Positions 16,996 to 25,717 of a stretch of DNA of 64,000 nucleotides are shown one piece after another. The notes below the pieces were generated by a model. It was not told where the DNA came from, did not search any database, and worked only from the letters and a program-made list of their open reading frames with translations. The DNA is from ZC4RG30 sp963777735 (lineage in GTDB: Bacteria > Pseudomonadota > Gammaproteobacteria > Steroidobacterales > Steroidobacteraceae): NCBI GenBank assembly GCA_963777735.1, contig CAVZRQ010000008.1, forward strand, positions 1-64,000. Reading direction: 5' to 3'. Both the position numbers and the translations under genes were made by a program. The first letter of the stretch is position 1; each line of letters begins with the position of its first letter.

Positions 16996-17904
16996 TTACG
17001 CCGCGGCGCGCTGTTCCTCGCGCCCCAGTGCGTCCAGCAGATCATCCAGCATCTTCGCCAGTTCGCCGCTCATCACCGCGAAATCGATGTCGAACTGCTC
17101 CTGCGGATCCAGTTCCTCGCCGCCCTCGCTGTCTTTCCCGATCTCCAGGAACTGCACGCGCTTGACCTGCAGTTTTTCGGTGAGCACGAAGGAGACCCGT
17201 GCGTTCCATGTCAGCCCCAGTCGGGTGACGAGGAAGCCGGCGGCAAGATGCTGGCGTACCTGCGCGTTGTCGAAAGGGTGGCGCGTGTAGCGGATGGTGG
17301 CGCCGGATTTGTCGGCAGCCTGCAGTTCGAGGTCATCGTCGATGTTCAGCTGGTGGCCGACCTGCGCCAGTGCCAGCCATGCGGCCATGGCGATCTGCGG
17401 CGAGCGGGCCGTATTGACGGGGATCACCGCGAAGCTGCCGAGGGTGTCGCGCAGCGTTTCCACCACTTCTTCGGCGCGTGCGGTGCCAGCGGCGTCGACG
17501 ATGAACCAGCCGTTTTCGCGGTCGATCCACGCATGGGTGACGCGGCGCTTTACGAGTGCCCGTGCGCGCAGTTCTTCGGTGACGCTGAGTCGCAGATCGC
17601 GCATCTGCTTGCGGCCGACGGGGTAGCCCTGTTCGGCAGCGATCTCCACTGCGCGGTCAGCCGCTACCTGGCGGATCACCGAACCGGGAAGCAGCTTCTG
17701 CTCCACGCCCAGCGCGATGAGTTGATGGTTGCCGATGGTGTGCAGCATGCGTGCGGTGGGTCCCACGGGCACCCAGCCGCTGGTGCTCATGTCGAAGTGG
17801 CCGCAGGGGGCGAGCGGGCGACTTTCCAGCCGGGCCTCGAGCTCCGGGGGCGTGATGCTCCATTCCGGCGGCAGGCGATACAGGCAGAGATTCTTGAAGA
17901 ACAT
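16996..17904 (-). CDS. rdgC: recombination-associated protein RdgC
   Basis: The 302-residue product matches RdgC throughout, from the N-terminal MFFKNLCLYRL and PCGHFDMSTSGWVP to the C-terminal FDIDFAVMSGELAKMLDDLL. RdgC forms a ring-shaped dimer that binds DNA without sequence preference and restrains RecA filament formation. Length is normal. It is divergent from trxC, leaving about 90 bp for both promoters. Confidence 0.95.
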   Translation of the reverse strand: MFFKNLCLYRLPPEWSITPPELEARLESRPLAPCGHFDMSTSGWVPVGPTARMLHTIGNHQLIALGVEQKLLPGSVIRQVAADRAVEIAAEQGYPVGRKQMRDLRLSVTEELRARALVKRRVTHAWIDRENGWFIVDAAGTARAEEVVETLRDTLGSFAVIPVNTARSPQIAMAAWLALAQVGHQLNIDDDLELQAADKSGATIRYTRHPFDNAQVRQHLAAGFLVTRLGLTWNARVSFVLTEKLQVKRVQFLEIGKDSEGGEELDPQEQFDIDFAVMSGELAKMLDDLLDALGREEQRAAA

Positions 17905-17995
17905 GTTGCGGGTGCGAGAAAAAGGGCCGCGCAGTATACCGGCGCCCCGCGCGTGAATATTGAAAAGCCTCCGGGTGGCCCCACATCATCGGGAA

Positions 17996-18439
17996 ATGAT
18001 TGACACTATCCAGATCGTCTGTCCGCACGATGGTGCATTGAACCGCGTGCCAACTTCCCGACTCAGTGAAGCGCCGCGTTGCGGCCGGTGTCGCGAGCTG
18101 CTGTTCCACGGTGAACCGCTGGAACTCGCGACCCGCGATTTTGATCGGCATCTGTCACAGACGCAGCTGCCGTTGCTGGTGGATTTCTGGGCGCCCTGGT
18201 GCGGTCCTTGCCGCGTGATGGCGCCGGCCTTCCACGACGCCGCGGCGCTGCTCGAACCGACTGCCCGACTCGCCAAGGTCAACACAGAAGAAGAGCCCGG
18301 GCTCGCCGCGCGGTTCGGCATTCGCAGCATACCCACCTTGATCCTGTTTGCAGGAGGACGTGAAGTGGCTCGCCAGAGTGGCGCGATGAATGCGCCGGAG
18401 CAGATTGCCCGCTGGGCAAGAGGCTTGATTCCCGTCTGA
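17996..18439 (+). CDS. trxC: thioredoxin 2 (TrxC-like) with an altered zinc site
   Basis: ATG 17996 gives 147 residues. The C-terminal domain is a full thioredoxin with active site WAPWCGPC and the cis-proline loop SIPT. The N-terminal zinc-ribbon of TrxC is present as CPHD followed by CGRC near residue 30, so the second of the four expected cysteines is Asp at position 12. Either Asp serves as a ligand or zinc binding is lost. TrxC reduces disulfides in the cytoplasm and is usually induced by oxidative stress. It is divergent from rdgC. Confidence 0.88.
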   Translation: MIDTIQIVCPHDGALNRVPTSRLSEAPRCGRCRELLFHGEPLELATRDFDRHLSQTQLPLLVDFWAPWCGPCRVMAPAFHDAAALLEPTARLAKVNTEEEPGLAARFGIRSIPTLILFAGGREVARQSGAMNAPEQIARWARGLIPV

Positions 18440-18535
18440 CGGATCCCGGATGCGGCGGTTGTTCGCTGCCTGAAGTCGCGATTGAGTGCTATCGTCAACG
18501 GATACGCGCGCTCAATGCTTGGCTGGAGGTGTCAC

Positions 18536-18826
18536 ATGCTGCCCATTGAAGTGGAGAAGGCCCGCGATCGCGTCCACAATCTGCGGGCCAGGCTGTCGGA
18601 TACGAACCGCCTGCTGGAATCCGTTGCGCGGAAGATCCAGACCCAGGACAACGACACACGCAACGACATGCGCATCGCCACCCGCGCGATTGCAGCCGTC
18701 ATCGATGACCTGGAAAAGGTCTGCAATGATCACCTGAATGACCCCCTGGACAATTACATCCAGAAAAGCGCAGTGACCAGGGCACGTTCCGAGGTGGATT
18801 CAGGCGAGTTCGACAGCCAGGGGTAG
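18536..18826 (+). CDS. small coiled-coil protein of unknown function
   Basis: ATG 18536 lies 6 nt after GGAGG, which is better than the upstream starts in the same frame. The 96-residue product is nearly all helix, with a likely coiled coil over residues 4-65 (KARDRVHNLRARLSDTN onwards), no signal peptide and no membrane segment. I do not recognise a family. It is convergent with the small gene at 18835-19173. Confidence 0.5.
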   Translation: MLPIEVEKARDRVHNLRARLSDTNRLLESVARKIQTQDNDTRNDMRIATRAIAAVIDDLEKVCNDHLNDPLDNYIQKSAVTRARSEVDSGEFDSQG

Positions 18827-18834
18827 CGCATCTG

Positions 18835-19173
18835 CTAGCCGCAGGTCTCGCACAGCAACGGGCCGAACAAGGCCGTGTGGGCCTTGTGCCATTGCGCGGG
18901 CGTTGGCTTGGTTGCGCCGAACATCAGGAAAGCCTTGGCCCGCAGCGAGGCGATGCCTTCTTCATCGAGGACGGGCTCCCAGAAATCCACCCCGCCGGGA
19001 TTATCCTGCCGCTGCTCCAGGAAGCGCTGCAGCACCGCATGCGCGGCGGCGAATTCGGCCAGGCTGGGCTCGCGGAACAGACCCCGATGCTCGAGCACTG
19101 TGCGGATGAAGGCGCTTTCGAACGGGGTGACACCGGGGGAATACGGGGCGGGGGTGGTGGTGGCGTGAGGCAT
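18835..19173 (-). CDS. unknown 112-residue protein behind an SOS-type operator
   Basis: ATG 19173 has an AGGAA ribosome site a few bases upstream, and a LexA-type box lies 38 bp before it. The product is 112 residues, soluble, with a Thr/Pro-rich start, a central helical part, and a C-terminal CETC that may bind metal. No known domain was recognised. Its divergent partner is an SRAP-domain protein sharing the same operator, so a role in DNA damage is plausible but is inferred only from that arrangement. Confidence 0.6.
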   Translation of the reverse strand: MPHATTTPAPYSPGVTPFESAFIRTVLEHRGLFREPSLAEFAAAHAVLQRFLEQRQDNPGGVDFWEPVLDEEGIASLRAKAFLMFGATKPTPAQWHKAHTALFGPLLCETCG

Positions 19174-19210
19174 GGCAGTTCCTGCTTTGCTTGAGTGGGC
19201 CGGGGAGGTA

Positions 19211-19230
19211 TACTGTACGTCCATACAGTA
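19211..19230. promoter_or_regulatory. LexA box (SOS operator) between divergent genes
   Basis: TACTGTACGTCCATACAGTA fits the E. coli-type LexA consensus CTGT-N8-ACAG and extends the symmetry to TACTGT/ACAGTA. A TATACT -10-like element at 19209-19214 overlaps it. It lies 38 bp from the start of the leftward small gene and 73 bp from the rightward SRAP gene, so LexA could repress both. Confidence 0.85.
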
Positions 19231-19302
19231 CTCCGCAGTCAATGCCAATTTGCGATCCGCTGCTAATCTAGATGCCCGCAGGCTGGGAACCGGGGCCAGG
19301 AC

Positions 19303-20229
19303 GTGTGTTACAGCGCGAAGATTGAAGAAGCCTATCGCTCCTATATCCGTGCCACCGGCGCGGAGATGGACATCGAGCAGTTCGAAGAGATCTACGGCGC
19401 GCGCCGGATCGATTCCGGCATTCGCATCCCGCGCGCGGTGGATCGCTGGTTCGACCATCCCGGCACCGCCGGCGAACTACGCATCAAGACTCTCATCGAT
19501 GAATACCGTGCCGGCATGGTCACGAAACTCGAGCAGGAAGTATTCGCACAGAGAAAACGCCTGGCCGACGCAGAGCGAAAGCTGGCGCTGAAGGAGACCA
19601 GGGCAGCGCTGGAGAGCAAGCGGATCGCAACCGACAAAGTGGCCCGGGCTCTCGGCAACCTGCCACTTTATTCAGGCACCCAGTCCACAAGGCTCGATGG
19701 CCGTATCTTTCCATTTCAGTTTGCCCCCATCGTGATGAACGATGGAGGCAGGAATGTCATCAGGCTGGCCAGATATCACCTGCGTCAACCCGGCAAGCCA
19801 GCCAGCATCGACCGCCAGTTTCCCGGCTTGTACAACGCCCGGCGCGACAACCTGCAGAAGTTCTGGCGCAAGGAATATGGCCATACCCATGGGCTGATGC
19901 TCGTGGATTCCTTTTTCGAGAACGTGGATCGCGACGGCCGGAATGCGGTGCTGCACTTCCAGCCCAAGCCGGCCGCAATGATGCTGATCGCTTGTCTTTA
20001 CGCGGTATGGACCGATGGGAAGGGCAGCCGGCTGCTTTCGTTCGCTGCCATTACAGACGAGCCGCCTGTGGAAGTTGCTGCGGCAGGCCACGACCGCATG
20101 ATCATCAACATCAAGCCGGAGAATGTGGACGCCTGGCTGACGCCGGTGGGTCGATCGGAAGCTGAACTGCAGTCGATCCTGGATGATCGGCAGACGCCCT
20201 ACTATGAACATGAAGTGCTGGCCGCCTGA
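19303..20229 (+). CDS. long-form SRAP (HMCES/YedK-like) abasic-site protein
   Basis: SRAP proteins crosslink to abasic sites in single-stranded DNA through Cys2. Here GTG 19303 gives MC at the start, so Cys2 is exposed once Met is removed. The other active-site residues are visible: Asn178 (YNARRD), Glu206 (SFFENV) and His263 (AGHDRM). At 308 residues it is about 80 longer than YedK; the extra part (about residues 35-115) is highly charged and helical, including EVFAQRKRLADAERKLAL. A LexA box lies upstream, consistent with the SOS association of the family. I recall similar long SRAP proteins in other proteobacteria, but the role of the insert is unknown to me. Confidence 0.85.
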   Translation: MCYSAKIEEAYRSYIRATGAEMDIEQFEEIYGARRIDSGIRIPRAVDRWFDHPGTAGELRIKTLIDEYRAGMVTKLEQEVFAQRKRLADAERKLALKETRAALESKRIATDKVARALGNLPLYSGTQSTRLDGRIFPFQFAPIVMNDGGRNVIRLARYHLRQPGKPASIDRQFPGLYNARRDNLQKFWRKEYGHTHGLMLVDSFFENVDRDGRNAVLHFQPKPAAMMLIACLYAVWTDGKGSRLLSFAAITDEPPVEVAAAGHDRMIINIKPENVDAWLTPVGRSEAELQSILDDRQTPYYEHEVLAA

Positions 20230-20290
20230 TGAAGCCATGGCTCAGGCGCTTGCGTCGCCGGGACGATCGGGATAGCGTGCGCGCCATCCC

Positions 20291-20524
20291 ATGAAAAAAT
20301 ACAGCGAAGAGATCTTCCGCTATCCGGCGGTGACGGAAGAAGGCAAGCCCTGCGAGATCCTGGAGCGAGTGACTTACGGGCGCCCGGTGCTCGAGGGTGG
20401 TTCGCTGGGCGAAGCAGAGGTGATCAACCGCCGCTTCGACCTGCGTACCGGCGAGCCCCTCGACCGTGTCAGCGACACGGAGTTCGTCGACCAGAATTCA
20501 GGCGCCAGACTGCAGTTGGGTTAG
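20291..20524 (+). CDS. small conserved hypothetical protein
   Basis: The 77-residue soluble product starts KKYSEEIFRYPAVTEEGK and has no signal peptide or membrane helix. It contains a repeated beta-like pattern (EVINRRFDLRTGEPLDRV) and one cysteine. I do not recognise a function. Its stop codon overlaps the stop of the convergent TonB receptor gene by 4 bp. Confidence 0.5.
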   Translation: MKKYSEEIFRYPAVTEEGKPCEILERVTYGRPVLEGGSLGEAEVINRRFDLRTGEPLDRVSDTEFVDQNSGARLQLG

Positions 20525-22944
20525 TACTGCAGCTTGACCTCTACCGCGATGCTGCGGGGAGGGTCCACGAATCCATAATAGCTGCGCGCGCCAAACAGCC
20601 GGGCTGCCAGTGGCGCATCACCGGCATAACTCACCGTGGTCTTGTCGGTGAGATTGCGGCCGAGCAACGCCACCTCCCATTTGCTGGATGGGCTGCTGAC
20701 GGCAATCCGCGCATTGAGCTTGGTGAATGCATCCTGGGTGGTGACCGGATCCAGGGTGAGTGACTGCAGGTACTTCGCGGAGTACACCAGATCCATGCCG
20801 GCACTCAGGCCCAGCCCGCTAGGCAGCGTCCAGGCATAAGTGCCGCCAACGACGCCGCTGTACTTGGGTGCCAGCTGGTTGCTGGCGCCTGCGTAGTTGC
20901 AATTGCCTGCCCCTGGCTGGCCGGTCGGGATGGGGGTGCTGCCGAAATAGCACTGGCCGAAGTATTCCTTCCACTCGAAATCGAGATACGCGAATGAACC
21001 GGAGAGCGTCAGCCCCCGGATCACGCGCCATCGTCCTTCCAGCTCCAGGCCCTTCACCTGCGCGGTGCCGTTGCCGACGTTGAAGCCGATGGCGCCGTCG
21101 AAGGCGCTGGTCTGCAGATCCTTGTAGTCGGTGAGAAAGACATTGGCATTGATCTCGGCAGAGCTGCCGAGGCCGGACTTCAGGCCCACTTCGTAGGTGG
21201 TTGCCCGTTCGTCTTCGAACTCGAAGGTTCCGCCCGCGCTGACGGGCTGGTTGGAGCGTGCGTCAAAGCCGCCGGATTTGAATCCCCGCGACCAGGACAG
21301 GTAGGTCATGGTCTGCGGCGCAATGTTGTACTGCAGATTGATCAGTGGCGAGAAGCTCGACTCGGTGCGCGAGCCCACCTCGGTGTGGGGAATGATGCGC
21401 AAGGTCTGCGGCAGGCCGAACAGCGTCTGCGCCAGGGCAGGCAGGTCGGGGCCACCAATGCCTGAAGTGAGGCGGGTAACCCGGCTGCCATTCTTCTTCT
21501 CATGGGAGTATCGGCCGCCGGCCGTGACCTTCAGCGCATCGCTCAGGCTCCAGGTGCCCTGCGCAAACGCGGAATACAGCTTGCTGTCCTGCCCGAACAC
21601 CCGCGGATTCGCGGCATTGCTGAAGAACTGCGCCAGAGCGGCGCGCGCAGCCGGACTGCCCCCGGGCAGGCCCGGATTCGCGGCGAACGAAAGCCCCAGA
21701 ACCGGGATGACGAGGCTGTTGGTGGGTACGTAGAGGTTGTCGGTTTCATCCAGATCGTAGTCCTGGAAGAACACGCCACCAATCCACGAGAAAGACTCGT
21801 TGGCCGCGGAAGCCAGCCTCAATTCCAGGCTGGACTGGTCGTAGTCTTCGGTGACCCCGGCGGTGAACAGCGTCGCACCCGTGAAATCGCAATCGCAGGC
21901 TTCATTGAGCTTGTAACCGCTGTAACCCGCCAGCGCCGTGAATGAGATGTCGCTGGGCAGCTGGTAGATGGCGGTAACGGCAGTCTCGAAGTTGGAGAGC
22001 TGGCTGCGATCGCCACTGGTGGAGCGCCGGTAGTCGATGGTGTTGTTCAGCGCGGAGGGGTGTTGCCCCTGGTTGAGCTGGGGCAGGGTTGGGCCGCCGA
22101 TCACCTGGCTGTAGGTGAGGCCGCCAAGCACCGGGAAGAACGGGCCTGAAGTGATCGGCGTCTCGCCGAAGATCTCGATCTGGCGGCCGCGGGTGTTGTA
22201 GCTGCCCGTCTCGGTGCGCCAGGAAAGTGAAAGATCGTCGGTGACGTCGAAGTCGATGATGAGTCTTGCGCCGAGTTCATCACGCTGCGGTTCGTTGCCA
22301 CCGGAGGTCAGGTCCTCGATGTATCCATCTGCATTGCGATGATGCACGGCGAGGCGCGCGCCAACACGATCGGAGAGCGGCCCCGAGAGCACCAGGCTCG
22401 CGACAGTGTCCTTGTTCTCGAAGTCGCGCGAGCCACGGATGCTGGCTTCAAATACATCGCGTGGATGCTGCGCCACCATGTTCACGGCACCGGAAACGGC
22501 ATTCTTGCCGAACAGGATGGGTTGCGGTCCGCGCAATACTTCGACCCGTGCCAGATCAAGGAACGGCATGCGGGACTGATGGCCGCGGCCGCGATAGATG
22601 CCATCGGCATAGAGGCTCACGGACTGCTCGAAACCCTGGTTGAGACCGGAGCCGATGCCGCGGATGTAGATGTTGTTGGCGATGCCGGTTTCGGTCATCT
22701 GCAGGTTGGGCACATAGGCCTTGAGGTCGTCCATCCGCAGGATGCCGGCATCGGCGAGTTTCTCGCCGGTGACCACTTCCACCGAGAGTGGAACTTCGCG
22801 CAGCGATTCCTCGCGCTTCTGCGCGGTGACGACCACTTCCTCGAGCATGAGGTCGTCGGTGCTGGCTTCCTGTGCCTGCGCGGCAAGAGGTATCGCGCCC
22901 AGCGCGATAGCCAGGCGGACAAGACGATGGACCATGAGATTCAT
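20521..22944 (-). CDS. TonB-dependent outer-membrane receptor
   Basis: ATG 22944 follows a GGGGG ribosome site and opens a Sec signal (LVRLAIALGAIPLAAQAQ). The mature protein has a TonB box region (LEEVVVTAQKREES), a plug with ARVEVLRGPQPILFGKN, and a long barrel ending in the aromatic VKLQY, as expected for outer-membrane insertion. The VTAQKREE type is common among large receptor sets in Sphingomonads and Xanthomonadales and does not predict iron as ligand. It lies 118 bp after glcG on the same strand and might be co-transcribed with glcB-glcG. Length is 807 residues. Confidence 0.88.
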   Translation of the reverse strand: MNLMVHRLVRLAIALGAIPLAAQAQEASTDDLMLEEVVVTAQKREESLREVPLSVEVVTGEKLADAGILRMDDLKAYVPNLQMTETGIANNIYIRGIGSGLNQGFEQSVSLYADGIYRGRGHQSRMPFLDLARVEVLRGPQPILFGKNAVSGAVNMVAQHPRDVFEASIRGSRDFENKDTVASLVLSGPLSDRVGARLAVHHRNADGYIEDLTSGGNEPQRDELGARLIIDFDVTDDLSLSWRTETGSYNTRGRQIEIFGETPITSGPFFPVLGGLTYSQVIGGPTLPQLNQGQHPSALNNTIDYRRSTSGDRSQLSNFETAVTAIYQLPSDISFTALAGYSGYKLNEACDCDFTGATLFTAGVTEDYDQSSLELRLASAANESFSWIGGVFFQDYDLDETDNLYVPTNSLVIPVLGLSFAANPGLPGGSPAARAALAQFFSNAANPRVFGQDSKLYSAFAQGTWSLSDALKVTAGGRYSHEKKNGSRVTRLTSGIGGPDLPALAQTLFGLPQTLRIIPHTEVGSRTESSFSPLINLQYNIAPQTMTYLSWSRGFKSGGFDARSNQPVSAGGTFEFEDERATTYEVGLKSGLGSSAEINANVFLTDYKDLQTSAFDGAIGFNVGNGTAQVKGLELEGRWRVIRGLTLSGSFAYLDFEWKEYFGQCYFGSTPIPTGQPGAGNCNYAGASNQLAPKYSGVVGGTYAWTLPSGLGLSAGMDLVYSAKYLQSLTLDPVTTQDAFTKLNARIAVSSPSSKWEVALLGRNLTDKTTVSYAGDAPLAARLFGARSYYGFVDPPRSIAVEVKLQY

Positions 22945-23062
22945 GATGTGCCCCCGAAAGCTGCCTGTTGGCTGTTGTGGGGCCATTGTGCGCTGAGGCG
23001 GCTCACCGACTCAACCTTGACTTGGGGCTGCCGGGCGCACGCCGGCGGGGAAGTGCCTGGAC

Positions 23063-23464
23063 CTAGGTGAGGGCCGCCGCGCCTGCGGCAGCAACCTGGC
23101 CGTCCTGGCTGGATTGCACGCCGGATACGCCGATGCTGCCGACGATTTCGCCCTCCACCGTCAGCGGCAGGCCGCCTTCGACCGAGGTAATGCCCGGCAA
23201 TGACATCATGTGCACGCGGCCGGCGAGGATGGTGTCTTCCAGGACCTTGGTAGGCCGCTTGAACATCAGCGCCGTGCGCGATTTTTCCTGCGCCACGACG
23301 ATCGAACCGAGCTGGGTGCCGTCGGCACGTTCGAGATAGATCAGGTTGCCACCGTTGTCATGCACCGCAATGACTACGGTCCAGCCTTCGGCGGTGGCCT
23401 TGGCGGACGCGGCGGCAGCGACTTTCTTGGCGTCGGCGAGCGACAGGGTCTTGCGGGTCAGCAT
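23063..23464 (-). CDS. GlcG/HbpS-family protein
   Basis: The 133-residue protein matches the GlcG/HbpS fold over its whole length: LTLADAKKV-like start, VAVHDNGGNLIYLERADG, and GGLPLTVEGEIVGSIGVSG. Members bind heme or small molecules or have unknown roles next to glycolate genes; in E. coli glcG sits in the glc operon with glcB. Here it directly follows the malate synthase G gene with a 24-bp gap, keeping that association. Biochemical role unproven. Confidence 0.85.
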   Translation of the reverse strand: MLTRKTLSLADAKKVAAAASAKATAEGWTVVIAVHDNGGNLIYLERADGTQLGSIVVAQEKSRTALMFKRPTKVLEDTILAGRVHMMSLPGITSVEGGLPLTVEGEIVGSIGVSGVQSSQDGQVAAAGAAALT

Positions 23465-23488
23465 GGGATAGTCCTCTGGAAAGATGGA

Positions 23489-25650
23489 TCAGGCGGCGCC
23501 GATTCGTGCTTTGTATTCGCGGCGCCGGCTGTGCAGGATGAATTCGGTGTAGCCATTGGGCTGCTCGCGGCCCTTGAAGATGAGATCGCAGGCGGCCGCA
23601 AAGGCGAGGTTGCCCTCCAGATTGCGCGCCATGGGCAGGTAGGAGACATCGCCCGCGTTCTGGGAATCGACCACGCCTGCCATGCGCTCGAGGGTGCTGC
23701 GCACCTGTGCCTCGCTGCAGACGCCATGGTACAGCCAGTTGGCCACATGCTGGCTGGAGATGCGCAGCGTGGCGCGGTCTTCCATCAGGCCGATGTTGTT
23801 CACATCCGGCACCTTGGAGCAGCCGACTCCCTGGTCGACCCAGCGCACCACATAGCCCAGGATGCCCTGGATGTTGTTGTCCAGCTCGCGCTGGATGGCA
23901 TCGGCGTCGGGCAGGTCCGTGGCCAGCGGCGCGGTGAGCAACGCATCGGTGCCGGGCGTGGGCTGATCCGCGCAATTCGTTCTGCACGGCGGCCACGCTG
24001 ACGCGGTGGTAGTGCAGCACATGCAGCGCGGCAGCAGTGGGCGAGGGGACCCAGGCCGTGTTGGCACCGGCCAGCGGATGCGCGATCTTGGTCTTCAGCA
24101 TGTCTGCCATGCGATCGGGCATGGCCCACATGCCCTTGCCGATCTGCGCGCGGCCGGAGAATCCCATCGCGAGGCCGATCTGCACATTGCGCTTCTCGTA
24201 ATCGCGGATCCAGGGCTGCGTCTTGACGGCATCCTTGGGCAGCACGGGCCCGGCTTCCATGCAGGTGTGGATTTCATCACCGGTGCGGTCGAGGAAGCCG
24301 GTGTTGATGAACACGATGCGATGGCGCGCGGCCGCGATGCAGGCCGCGAGATTGGCGCTGGTACGGCGTTCTTCATCCATGACGCCCATCTTCACGGTAT
24401 GGCGCGGCAGGTTCGAGCAGGTCTTCCACGCGATCGAAGAGGTCGTTGGCCATGGCCACTTCGTCGGGGCCGTGCATCTTCGGCTTCACGACATACACGG
24501 AGCCGGCACGGCTGTTGCGCTTGAGGCGCTTCACGTCATGCACGGCGATGGCGAGCGTGATGCAGGCGTCGAGCAGCGTTTCGTAGACCGGCTGGTCGTC
24601 GAAGCGCAGCGCGTCGGTGATCATGTGATGGCCGACGTTGCGGACCAGCATCAGGCTGCGGCCGGGCAGCGTGAGCTCGCGGCCGAGGGGGTCGGTATAA
24701 CGACGGTCTTCCTGCAGGCGCCGGACCACGGTGCCAGTGCCCTTGGCGAAGCTCGCTTCCAGGCTGCCGTTCATCAGGCCCAGCCAGTTGCGGTAGATGC
24801 CCACCTTGTCGTGGGCATCGGCGGCCGCAACGGAATCCTCGCAATCCTGGATGGTGGTGATGGCCGCTTCGACCACGAGGTCGGCAATGCCGGCAGGATC
24901 CGTGGCGCCGATGCGATGCGCCCGATCGATGACGATCTCCACATGCAGGCCGTTGTTCTTCAGCAGCACGGCGGTGGGCTGTGCCGGCGTGCCGCGCCAG
25001 CCGACATAGCGCGCCGGATCCCGCAGGTTGGCCGTGGCGTTGGCAAGATGCACGGCGAGCTGGCCGTTCTCGATACTGTAACGCGTGGCCTCGGCATGGC
25101 TGCCTGTGGTCAGCGGTGCAATTTCGTCGAGCAGGGCGCGTGCGTACGCGATGACCCGCGCGCCCCGTGCGGCGTCGTAGCCCTTGGTCGCAGGGTCGAT
25201 CGGCAGGATGGCATCGGTGCCATACAGCGCATCGTAAAGACTGCCCCAGCGCGCGTTGGCAGCGTTCAGTGCATAACGCGCATTGCTTACCGGCACCACC
25301 AGCTGCGGCCCGGCGACGCTCGCGATTTCAGGATCGGTATTGGCGGTGTCGATCTGGATGCCGGCAGGCTCGGGCACCAGATAGCCGATGCTCTGCAGGA
25401 ATGCGGTATGGGCGACGACATCAAAGGCCTGGCCTTTGTGTTCGCGCCACCAGGCGTCGATGCTGGCCTGCAGTTCATCGCGGCGTGCCAGCAGCGCGCG
25501 GTTGCGCGGCATGAACTCGGCGACGATGGCTTCCACGCCGGCCCAGAAACTCGCGGCCGCAAGCTTGGTGCCGGGCAGGGCTTCTTTCTCGACGAAGGCG
25601 TGCAGTTCGGCCGCGATCTTCAGGCGGCCAATGGAAACCGGTTCGCTCAC
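23489..25650 (-). CDS. glcB: malate synthase G, with two apparent frameshifts
   Basis: Malate synthase G joins glyoxylate and acetyl-CoA to give malate. The N-terminal frame (25650 to about 24411) contains QDCEDSVAAADAHDKVGIYRN, cut here to the core, and HHMITDALRFDDQPVYETLLDA-like motifs of the family. The middle (about 24408-23969) carries TGFLDRTGDEIHT, and the third frame (to 23489) carries QGVGCSKVPDVNNIGLMEDR. Extra bases at about 24410 and about 23968 explain both breaks and give 719 residues, normal for the G isoform. It is followed by glcG. It starts 67 bp from a divergent TPP-enzyme gene with a palindrome between them. Confidence 0.88.
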
Positions 25651-25671
25651 AGCACGGACACCCCAAAAGTC

Positions 25672-25689
25672 TTAGACTCGACATTCTAA
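25672..25689. promoter_or_regulatory. palindrome in the glcB / TPP-enzyme divergent promoter region
   Basis: TTAGA (25672-25676) and TCTAA (25685-25689) form an inverted repeat around TCGA-containing sequence, midway between two divergent starts only 67 bp apart. It is a candidate operator controlling both genes. No regulator gene lies next to it. Confidence 0.4.
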
Positions 25690-25717
25690 CGAATTGAAGA
25701 AATCGAGGGGGCCGGCA

